Origin: Euphorbia lathyris | Taxonomy: Eukaryota > Streptophyta > Magnoliopsida > Malpighiales > Euphorbiaceae | DNA length: 64,000 nt | Assembly (NCBI RefSeq): GCF_963576675.1 | Contig: NC_088911.1 | Location: 58,985,756-59,049,755, forward strand | Reading direction: 5' to 3' | Shown here: one piece after another, positions 46,542 through 58,500 of the stretch | How positions within the stretch are numbered: position 1 is the first letter of the stretch | Layout of the letters: every line of letters begins with the position of its first letter | Notes under the pieces: model-generated | What the model was told of the DNA's origin: nothing | What the model saw: only the letters and a program-made list of their open reading frames with translations | The model's database searches: none | Translations under genes and position numbers: made by a program

Positions 46542-49500
46542 AAATCTGCAGTAGCTTGTTTACTTATTCTGCATTGGTGCAGAGTTGTTACCCACTATTT
46601 TCTTCATATGCCTTTTGAACCTGGGAGACTAAAAAATATTTTGACAGAATTTTACCACAAAGTTTACTTAATCATTTTGAGAGCCTTCTTGCCGTTTCTA
46701 TCATTTAAGATTCTATTTGCTACAAATTTGATAATCTTTCCCTTAGCTTGTAAAGAGGATTGTTTGGCTTGAAAGTTTTTGTGATGGGTACTTACGATGC
46801 TTGTGATAATGACTAGGGCCACAAGCTACATTTCTTCCATCCTGCATTTTTCCTAGATCTGCACTTCTTTTTGAAGCTGCTTTTACTTCATACGTTTGTG
46901 CATAATACAGCTCTTATGATGTAGGTCCTACAAATATTAAAGGCTGCACTCTGCAAAGATCCCAAACATCTTAGTGCTAGTTCTCAGAGATCTTTTCCAA
47001 TGGGACTTCTGCGACTCAATGCCATGCGTCTGGCTGATATTTTTTCAGATGATTCAAATTTTCGATCATACATTACAACATCTTTTGTAAGCCATCATTT
47101 CATTCTATAAGCAGGGTGCTTGCTTAGGTTCATATTTCGACCAGCAATATTAGATTCACAAAGATTTCAAAAAGTGGTCTGCTAATCTACAAGAAACAAA
47201 AAAGTTCTAGGACCTTGATGATCTACTATTATGCTACTAATATGAACATTGAACTGCAACATATATCTGAATTTTTCTGTGAACTAATGATGCTTTATGC
47301 TTGAAATCATCCATCATAAAGATTTTGATAATCTCTTTTTGTTTGTTCATTTTATTTCAAATTTGAATGGTTGCTCCAGACTAAGGTTCTCACAGCTATA
47401 TTTTTACTACCTCATGGAGAGTTTTTATCCATTTGGTGTTCTTCTGAACTTCCGCTGAGGGAGGAAGATGCTACTCTCGAATATGATATATTTACAGAAG
47501 CTGGATGGGTTTTGGAGACATTTTCATTGTTTAACTCAAGTGCTATAAATTTAGAGATTACTTTAATTCCCAGTAACATGCCCCAAGCTAGCTATGCTCA
47601 TCAAAGGACTTCATTATTTGTTAAAGTAATTGCCAACCTTCATTGCTTTGTCCCTAACATTTGTATAGGTCAGTTAATATAATGTTTTCAATTTTTTTAC
47701 TAAGCTTGATCTGCTGCCTTTCTCCTGATTAAATAATTTAACCTTCTAATGTAATCCACAGAGCAGGAAAGAAATCTTTTCCTCAACAAATTCCTAGAAT
47801 GCATGTGGATGGATCCATCTGAATCATTGCCTGGATTTTGTTTCACTCCTGGTTCTCGCAAAGGGGAAACTATTTGCAATAACTTGCGTAAGCACTTATT
47901 TCCCATGTTTTTTTTGGTGTGGACATGCTATTATGAATTTCTTGTGTTCCTTATGAACAAGTTATTTTGTAGGTTCTTTGTTGTGCCATGCTGAATCTTT
48001 GATTCCGAACTTTCTAAATGAGGAGGATGTACAACTGTTGAGGTAATACAAACTTTTGTTGCTTTTCCTCGTTTTTTTTTTCTCTTTCTGTGGGCGTATT
48101 ATATATAGATAAGTTTTGCTTCTAACAGCTTCTGAACTGATATAATGATGGTAATTATACAATTCAGACTGGCTCAAGGCGCGCGCCTGGCTGACAGTGC
48201 CTGTCTCTGTCAGCCAGAGGCGCTAAGGCTGAAGGCGCGCCTTTAATAACTATGGTTATTGATACATCTCACATATAGCAACATATTGAGGCTTAGGACC
48301 TTTGTTAAGTTCTCGAGTTCTGGGTCGAGTTATAGAACCTTATACCTGAATGTCTGGAAGTAAAACTTCCTTTTGGTTCTTTTGACCTAGCCTACCTATA
48401 GTGGTAGACAAGGATAGAGCTTGTTAGAGAGAACTCTGGATTAAATTTTGACGTAATATTACTTGCTTTATTAATGAAATCAACGTCCTTTGAAAAGGAT
48501 TACAAAGGTAGAGGAAAACTAGGGCTCTTACTCTTATTTGCAAAAAGGTAGCTAAGCCAATAAAATATTAAATAATCCTAAACAAAATAGGACTAGGAAA
48601 TAAACTAGGAGATAAAAGGTAGCTAGGTCAATAAAATATTAAATAATCCTAAACAAAATAGGACTAGGAAATAAACTAGTAGATAAAAGCAACAAACCTT
48701 TAACCGAATATTTTATGAATCGGTGGTTTCATAACCTTGCTTTCCCCTTTAAAAATGCACGTGACCTCATCCGCAAAGGAAGGATACCATTGTTCAATAT
48801 GCGAGGCTGGTTCCCATGAAGGATCAGTTCGAGATAATCCTTCCCAATTAACTAACAAACGAGGATCATTGAACAACATTTAGAATCCAAAATTGCATTG
48901 GGAGTAGGCTGGACTTCACCCTTATGAACAGCAGGCAGCATAACTGAAATTGACCAGCCCCTCATACTTCTTAAGACAAGAGACATGGAAAAATAGACGA
49001 GTTTTTGCCTCACAAGGCAAGTTCGAATGATAGGACGCATCCTAAATCCTAGCGGCAAGAATAAAAGGGCCATAGAATTGTGGTGACAGCTTATGGTTGC
49101 TATGATAGGCCAAGGAAAATTGCTGATAAGGTTGCATCTTTAATATCACCAAATCACCCTCCTGAAATTCCAAATCTCGATGCTTGAGGACAACATTTTT
49201 TCATATGCTGCTAAACTTGTGGCAGCCTACCATGTAGGATCTGCATCATCAGCTCATCTCGTTGTTGCAATTCCACATCCACTATTGCCACTTTGGACAA
49301 CCCCGGATGTCACACATCAGCATAGAAAGAAGCCTTAATAATTAGGCTAAGTGTTTTATGATTGTTTAATTGCTTTGTTATTGTTATTCCCATTAGTTCT
49401 TGCCTTGCCTTAGCAGTTAGTTATAAGGTAGTAGGTCTTACAGCTGTGAGAATTGTAGTAGCTGCTATCGTCAGCAGTACTTTTGATTCCTTTTATAGGC

Positions 49501-52500
49501 TTATGCTTTTGTAATGCAAGGTACGTAAATTCTAATTAAAATTCTCCCCAGTCTCTCTTTTTTCTCTCTTCTCCTACTCTGTCCTTTATTCTTCCTTTCT
49601 ATTTCTGCCTAAATTCTAATCTGTCAAAATCCAACTCCTGATATACATTGGTATCAGAGACACCTTTCCGTGGTCATCCATTCTAGTATGGTCAGTAACT
49701 ACTAAGAAAAATTCGGCAGTGATGGAAGCTTTAGAGCTGCAAATTCGTTATTTACCCATTGAACTTTCTAAGCAAGCTGAAGTTACAACTACTCAGCTAG
49801 AGAACTTGCAAACTGCGTTGCGAACTTCGTTCAGTCCATTCGAGCATCATCTGAGGATTGAATATCTCCTTTGTGAGAATGCAGTGCTTCGCAAGGAGCA
49901 ACAAAATTCCCACCTATCCTTGGAAGAATTGATGCAGAAATCTGTATCCCCAATTGATCCAAGGAAACCATGGCCCTTCTTCCTGTAATAGTCTAAGGAG
50001 GGAATCCTTTAACACATCATGGATCAACTCGGATAAAGGAATACTGGGAAATCCAAATGGTAACAACAACTGTGATAACTCCATTTCCAATAGGGAAAAG
50101 TACAAAAATAAACTTTGTGGTTACATCTGTTTTCGATCGCAGCCTTGTGGTTTAAAAATTTACAAAATGGTACCTTGAGGTTCATTCCGTTAGCAAACAC
50201 ATACCAAATTGACTAACGATGTTAAAAGTCAAAGGGAAAAAGAATTAATTTGGTCCTTATATTTATTTATTTTATAAATTAACACCCATTATTATCTAAT
50301 TATCACAAACAAACCACAAAATAAAAAATAAAAATCAATTACACTATCTTCTCCATCTCTCTTTAATTTTTTTTATTTTTTTCTTCTTTCTCCCTCCTCT
50401 TTGTTGATTTCTCTCTAAAATCATTGAGTTTCACCATCCAAACACATACCAAACATAATCAACAGGTTTGACCGCCATATCCAATCCTTCCTTCCTACCA
50501 ATTTCGTAGTGCCGTAACTAAAGATTCAGTAAAGCCAAACAATTTAAACACAAACATTTAATCAATTCTTCTGATACTTTCCTAATCTAAACCAACATTG
50601 AAATTAAATCTTCTCATTTTCAGCTGAAGAACACCATGAGAATGGAATAGGAGATGCGAGCCGGCAGCGGCGGAGGAGGTGGAGGTGGAGGTGGTGGTGA
50701 TAACAATAATTCCGACACAGAAAGCATGAGCAGCGATCGGAATAGTTTTGGGGTTTGTGTCATTCCCAGTTAATTAACCAATGCATAAACTACTTCTATG
50801 TCATTGCCAGAAAACTGTTCGATAAAATGCTCCAGAGAAAAAACAAGTAAATGAATGAGAAATTGGTAACTGTCTGAATTAAATCAAGTAGTAAAATGAA
50901 TTAAAAATTGGCTTTTCATCTAATTAGTGATTAATTACATATATTACCTCGGAAGTCTGGTGGGTAACGATCCAAAAAAGGATGTAAGAAAATCCATGGG
51001 CAGAGAAGAAAGCCATCATCACGTAAAATTACAAATTTCATCTTCCATATCTCAAATAATTAATTTAATCTAACGTTTTTGTAGAAAGAAGAGAGGATGA
51101 AACAATCTTATATTTGATTGGTTTGATTTTAGAGAGAGAAATTAACAAAGATGAGAGAGAAAGAAGAAGAAACAAAGGAGGAAACTGGGTAAGTGCAAGA
51201 CCGTGTACCTTTTCGAAGGGCAATATGAAGATTAGGACTGGGATCATACGAAGGTGGAGGATCTGGAACTGAAACAAATGAGAGAATATTGGTCTCTGGT
51301 GGTGCCTCAATCGCAGGCTGCACACACCGAGAATAAGCGTGACGAATAACATGCCGAGAGATAAACTGTTCACTTATAATCCGTTACTTTTTATATGTCG
51401 TTTCAGTTTTTTCATTTTCTAATCTCTACTTTCTATGCAAATTTCTGTCTCATCTTAATTTTTATGGCTTAATTAAGGTTATTTGCATTAATAGTTAGAC
51501 CTCTCTCTTATCATAAATAGGGGCAAATTAGAGAAAGCATTATAAAAATTGCATTGGTAATACAAAATGACATATAAAAAAGAACAAATTAAAAAGTCTA
51601 AAACGTCATGTAATGAAAAACGAAGGGAGTAGTATATATCAGAAAATCACTAGTGTTATCTAGAGGTAAAGTGAGTGAGGATGGAGACGAACGAAAGAAA
51701 GGAGTCCTTTCAAAGAACGTGACATTTGTAGAAACAAGGTATCGCCCCAAAGATAGAAAGTAACAATAGTACCCTTTCTGACTCCGAGAATATCCTACAA
51801 AGACGCACTTTAGAGATTTGGGCTTAGAGACTTAAGGACGAATATCTTGAACAACACAAGCACATCTAAGAATACGAGGAGCAACAGAAAACAAAGAATG
51901 AGAAGGAAAGAGAATAGAGTACAAAATCTAACCCTGAAGATTGATGAGGTAACAAGCAGTGGAAACAACATCTACCCAAAACACTTTAGGGACTTGCATT
52001 TGAAACATTATGGCACATGTAACTTCAAGTAAATGGTGATTCTTACGTTAAGCCACACCATTTTGCTGAGGCGTAACAACACATGATGTTTGGTGAATAA
52101 TACCATAATACCATGCTATAAAAGATAAGATTGAAAATTGTTGGATAAGTATTCTTTGGCATTGTCACTCCGCAAACAGTAATCAAATATGAGCGGTACT
52201 TCAAAGGATAAAGCCATGTTACTCGAGAAAAATCATCCACAAAAGTCACGAAACAACGATAACCAAGTTTAGGAACCACAAGACATGGACCTCACACATG
52301 AACTAAATAAAAAACTGACTCAACACGTTTATTTATTCGAGGGGAATACGGTACTCGATGATGTTGAGCAAACTGACATCCTTCACATTCCAAAGCATAT
52401 TCCCGTGGAAGACTCAAACACATTTTCTGCAAGACACGAAGAGACGGATGACCAAATTGATGATGAAGTTATAACAGAGAAGAGCTTACACAGGTAATTG

Positions 52501-55500
52501 CTCTTGGCACCACTTCTGATGAGTCAAGAATGTACATGCCATTCACCAATTTTCTTCTACCAATATTCTGTTTCGTCCCAAAATCCTTAAAAAGGTAATA
52601 GGTGGGAAAGAAAACAACAACAGTTAAGGGTTTTGGTGAGCTGGGTAACAGATATCAAATTAAAAGGAAATTGAGAAAGGCATATTAAAAGAAAATTGAG
52701 AAAGGCATAAAACAGAGGATAACGTTATTTTAGAAGTGGGATGAGCTGCTACATGTCCATTTATAGGAGCTGTTGCGCCATTAGCTAAAGTAACATATGA
52801 CAAATTGGTAGAGGCACGAAAAGAAGAGAGAGTACCTGTATTACAAGTCATATTATCGGTAGCACTAGAATCAATAACCCAACTACGGGATGAGGTGGAG
52901 AGGCAAGCAGCCTAATTACCTGTATCAGCCAAGGCAGTGGCGGAGGGCGCTGATCACTATGATCAAGAGACAACTGCTGAAGTCGAGCATATTCATCCAC
53001 AAAAATAGTAACAATGGGAGCCGAAGACCGGAAGTGAGGAGACGGTAGAATACCATCACCGGTAGCAATGTTAGCAAATTTCCTAGGGCTACTTTGCTGA
53101 GGCCGATCGTGTAGCTTCCAACAATTCTTCTTAATGTGTCCTCCGCAGTGATGGCACACTCGAGGATTTTGAGATGTACGGTTACCAATGGAACCCGAGA
53201 ACCACCCTTAACCCCATGATGCACATTACTCACAAGAGCCGTTATCTCTTGAGACACCACACCACCAAACACCTTTTTCACCATCCTTGCACATAGGAAG
53301 AAGTCGACTATAAAGGTTAGCTAAAGAGGGAAGTGTCCCACGCTTCGTGCTATCTCGAACTTAGGACCAAGTGCTTCCAGAAAGCCAGGAACAAATACAC
53401 GATCATACTCATCTTGCATACGTTTAACCTCAGCTGAAATGGGAAATCTAGTTCGCTTTTCCTCATCTGTTTACAATCATTGTGGCACTGGAAGAATGTG
53501 CGATCCTTTTTCTCATGAGGATAGTATGATGACAACAAATTATGAATATGAGTTAAGTCTTGTTTACTAGCACACATAGACTCCAAATAATCACACATCT
53601 CTTTGATAGTATCACAATGAGTCACAATATCATCAATGGTGGAATCTAAGGTATTTTGAATCAAATTGAAAAGTCTATAATCTGTCATCAACCACTTCTT
53701 TCTATTTCCCTCATCATCTCTGAGTGGAGGATTACTAGTTAAATGATCTCCCAAATCAACACTATTAACATACTTAGTAATAGTACGTTTCCATTGAGTA
53801 TAATCTTTAACGCCGGTTAATTTCCTATCGGTAATTCTAGTGTTACCCACTGTTATTTCAGTCATAGTCTTCTTATTCTCTTGGTCAAACATTCTCAATT
53901 CAATAAATAAATGCACACTATTGTTCTTCAATGAATAACCACACTCATAAAGCAAAGAAGGCAAAGTAGGCCAACCTTAATTGAGAAATGAAATACCAAG
54001 TCAGCGGGGAGAAAACATAGAACAAAGGCGGAGATCCAACAATATGCCAGAGAAGAGGTAGTAACCAGAATCACCGAAAACAGAAAACCAATTGGACAGA
54101 AAGACCGGAAATAGGGAGGCGAGTACGCCGGTGAAGAAATCGCGTCGATCGGACCGCTGTTTTGTGGGGGACCAGCCAAGAAAATGGATCAATTGGTTAC
54201 CTTGGACTGAATATTGTTAAAATAATGTTTATCATTTTTCCTTGGGAGTGACACCCTTTCGGGTCCTCTATGCTCGTGACCCTCCTCGTTTGCTATCTTA
54301 TGAACCTAGCTCATTTCGTATTGAGGAGGTTGATTGCTGCTTAGTGGAAAGGGATGATCTTTTGGCTGAAGTGCATATGTGGTTGAAGTCAGCACAACTT
54401 CGGATGAAGCAGAATTATGACCAGCGCCATCGGGAGGTGGATTTTGAATCTGGGCAGTTTGTGTTGTTGAAGCTCCAGCCATATTGACAACACTCTATAG
54501 GAAAACGCTTGTTCCTAAGTTAGCTCCGAAGTTTTATGGGCCTTATAAGGTGTTACAACGTGTAGGATTAGTAGCCTACAATCTGGAACTTTTGGAGAAC
54601 AGTAGTAGAATTCATCATGTTCACATTTCCTTGCTTAAGAAGTTCACAAGCACTCCAACCAGTACCCCTGATTTGTCTCTCTTAAAGCATGGTCGAGTTA
54701 TTCCACATCCTGCATCTGTGATTCATTCGTGTGTTAATTGTGGTGTGGTTGAAGTTCTAGTTGAGTGGGCTGGTTTGCCGTTACATGATGCTACTTGGGT
54801 TCCATTAACTGAGTTTCACGAGTCTTATCCCGAATTCGAGCTTGAGGACAAGCTCTTTGTGCAGGAGGGGAGTAATGTTGTGGACGCCTTTGTGGGTCAG
54901 CAATATCGCTGATGTCGTGTGAGAAAGATGTCTTATTTCCTCTTTATAAAAGGGCGGCCCGGTCGCATTACGCGTCCCCGCTGAGCGAGGGTCCGGGGAG
55001 GGGTCCCACCACAAGGGTGTATTGGGGGCAAGCCTTCCCTTGCCAATTTAATTGGCAAGAGGCCGCTCCTAAGACTCGAACCCGTGACCTCTGGTCACAC
55101 GACAACAACGTTTTACCGTTGCGCCAAGGCTTTATTTCTTATTCCTATTTCCTGTTTTGTTAGTGTCTTTTATTTTTAGTAGGTCTCATAGCTGTCTTTT
55201 AGTTAAGAAAGTTTATTCCACTTTAGACTTTTTACTCTTCTATAAGAGTGCTTTTTCATTAATAAAGGGTACAAATTTACAGACATAATAGAGGGAGTTG
55301 GCCTCTGATCTCTTACAAATCGCTATTGAGTTTTTTCAAGACATGTTCAATGAAGAACAAGAGCAACAAGGGAAATCAATGGGATTTTCCAGTCACGAGA
55401 TCCTATTCGCGAGCACATAACAGTGCCCCCATCCGGCTTTTTACAATATTCAATTGCGCCTTAAGGTCATAGCTTTAGCCATGCCTTAATTGTTTTATTG

Positions 55501-58500
55501 TAAAAATCAGTTATACTATATTCATGAGATACAGATTTCCTTAACAAGATGTACTTTTTCATTTGTACCAAACATGCATGCCACATCTTATCATGTGGAC
55601 CTTTTGAACATTGTGCACAATTTCTTCCCATCCCTCTGGTGGGGTTGTCCTAGACTGGGCTGCAGCTTATCATATTTTGGCATGCCTAATCCTTTTTGGA
55701 TCCATGGCGTCCAAATTTTAGGGTTTCTTTAAATCACCATATAGGTCCCATTTTTCCTCTACTGGTGAGAGATTTCTATTCCGAGTTTTCTTACTCTATC
55801 CCTGCCTTTCCCTATAAGCCTCTCATAATCCCTATCTTTGGATTTAGACTTTGAGGTTTCTCTATGGGACTGAGATCTCAATTGATAACTTCCGCTTTCA
55901 ACATTAGCTTATAATTTTCATATAAGGGGAATGCAAACAACTTTCAAGTGGCGTAAAGTTTCCTCGCCGAGAGGTTTCATTTAATATTTCTAATGGGACA
56001 ACAATGTCCTTCATTTAAAGCCAGAACAACACATTAGATGTTTAGAAATTCAAAACATGATACAAATCAAACCATTTTCATTGCCTTTTAGGTATGAAGG
56101 CTGCCAAGGCTATCTCTCATTTGGCACCTTATAAGGTCTGCTCTTCTTAGCATCCGGTCTGTACCCTTCTTTTTCAAATTGCAGAGACTTGGCTTTTCCT
56201 GAAGTGGATCTCCCTCCATTGTCACTGATGACTGTCCTTTCCCTCATGCGCTGTATCTTCTGGGAGTAGTGGCCCTGAGATGATGACCTTATATTCAATA
56301 ATGTTACCGGCAAATGATAATTTTGCTATCCATGGGATGTGGGCCTCAGCTAGACCCTTAATCACAAGCTCTTTTGACAATCTTACCATCCATGGGATCC
56401 GAGCCTCAGCGCGCTCGTGCTGATAGTTGCTCAAAACGCCTCTGATGTTCCTCACCAACCGAATCTGCCTTCACTTCACCAGCTCTCCTAGCTTGTTACT
56501 GCGAATAGGCGGTCCAAATTGTTGGTTGCACTAAGTTTTGAACTCCTCCCATGTTAACTCTGGAAAATCTCTTTCTAGCTTGATAAACCAGAGTTGGACG
56601 TCCCCTTCAAGATATGATGAGCCCAACCCAACCCTTTCATCCTCTGCTGTTGTTTGATGGCGAAAAAATGTTTGCATCAATTCAGCCACCTTAACCACCT
56701 TAACGGATCATATGTGCCATCATAAAAAGGGCGGCCCGGTCGCATTACGCGTCCCCGCTGAGCGAGGGTCCGGGGAGGGGTCCCACCACAAGGGTGTATT
56801 GGGGGCAAGCCTTCCCTTGCCAATTTAATTGGCAAGAGGCCGCTCCTAAGACTCGAACCCGTGACCTCTGGTCACACGACAACAACGTTTTTACCGTTGC
56901 GCCAAGGCTCGCCCTCTCATATGTGCCATCATATTTTGGAAAATTTGCGTTTGGAGAATTTTGGAACAAAGGTCCACTACCGGTGTTCTGGTTCTTCCTG
57001 TTTGAGTGCACCATAGTGCGGCTTTCTGCTACAGTCTCTCTATCATCGTTTTAGTTGCTGACATTCCCTTAGATAATTGTGCTAATTGAGCAGCCTTAGC
57101 ATCCTGTCATGCTTCTCCTCCCCTTGCTAAGAAATTCTCAAACTGTTTCTGAAAGGAACTTGGTTCTCCCATAACTTGCTCTAATACCAATTCGTCATGT
57201 CCCCAAGTTTTGGATCAAGTTATAGGATCTCTTAGAAATTTGACGAAATATTACTTGTTTTATTAATGAAATTAACATCCTTTGAAAAAGATTACGAAGG
57301 TAGAGAAAAACTAGCACTCCTGCTCTTATTTGGAAAAGGACAGCTAGGACAATAAAATATTAAGTAATCCTGAACAAAACAAAATAGGACTTCTAAACCT
57401 GTTTCTTTTGCCCATCAGTAAACCTCTGATATATTTTATGAATCAGTGGTCTCTTAGCAACCTCCTAGCTAGTTATAGATGATAACTGGTTCGTTTTAAG
57501 GTACATGCTATTACTGCTGCTTAAAGTTTCTTAGTTCACTTTAAGGTATTTCACATGTTATTACTTCTGTTTTATTTTTTTATTTTATATTTTCCTGCAG
57601 GGTTTTCTTTAACCAATTAGAACCACTGGTTAATTCTGCTAATTTTGAAGAAAACCAAGTTCAAGTGAGATTTATTTATTTGTTGCATAAATTGTTATTT
57701 TATTATAGTATGGTTCTGTTGCAACTATGCCAATTGTTTTTTTTTTTTTTTTTTTCATTTTTTCTATTAATAAAAGTTTCCATGAAATTATACTTTTGGA
57801 GAAAATTCAGGAAATCAAACACCAACGGTCGGTATCTTTGGAAAAGTTTGCTAAACTTGCCATCATTGAGCATCATCAGGTAAATTCTCGATGTTCAGCT
57901 TAGTTTATGCTTGATTTATCACAATATCAGTTATGTGACGTAAGCTTCTCTTGGTGGTAATAAAATATAGAGGTAGAGAGAAATAATCATCAAGGTGACA
58001 ATACTGAAGACTGGCCAGAAACCTATCTTTTAACTCTTTTTTTTATAGGTTTAGAACTTCTAGTGACAGTCAATACTTGGTTATTGAGTTTTTACTCCTG
58101 CAGTAATATGAATTCTTGTTCTAGTAACAACTGAATTTGCATACTTGACTTATATTCTTCATGGTAGGTTCGAGTCTTAGGAGCGGCCTCTTGCCAATTA
58201 AATTGGCAAGGGAAGGCTTGCCCCCAATACACCCTTGTGGTGGGACCCCTCCCCGGACCCTCGCTCAGCGGGGACGCGTAATGCGACCGGGCCGCCCTTT
58301 TTTTTTTTTTTTTTTTTTTATTGGACCTTATATTGTTAAGATGGAAATGCATAAGTTGAATTTGGAACTGTTTATTGAACTTCTTGGTGATGTTGGTTTT
58401 CCTCTCAGAATCATAATGAATATTTGTTTCTTAGGAGACCAAAAGTACAGGGCACTACTCATCCCCTTTATTGAAGAAGGAACCGTCGAATCTTAACAAC

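Noticed and set aside
58161..58496. 111-codon ORF overlapping NDX exon 15
   Set aside because: It crosses the SINE and intron 14 and uses a different frame from the exon; the spliced NDX frame fits both exon borders.
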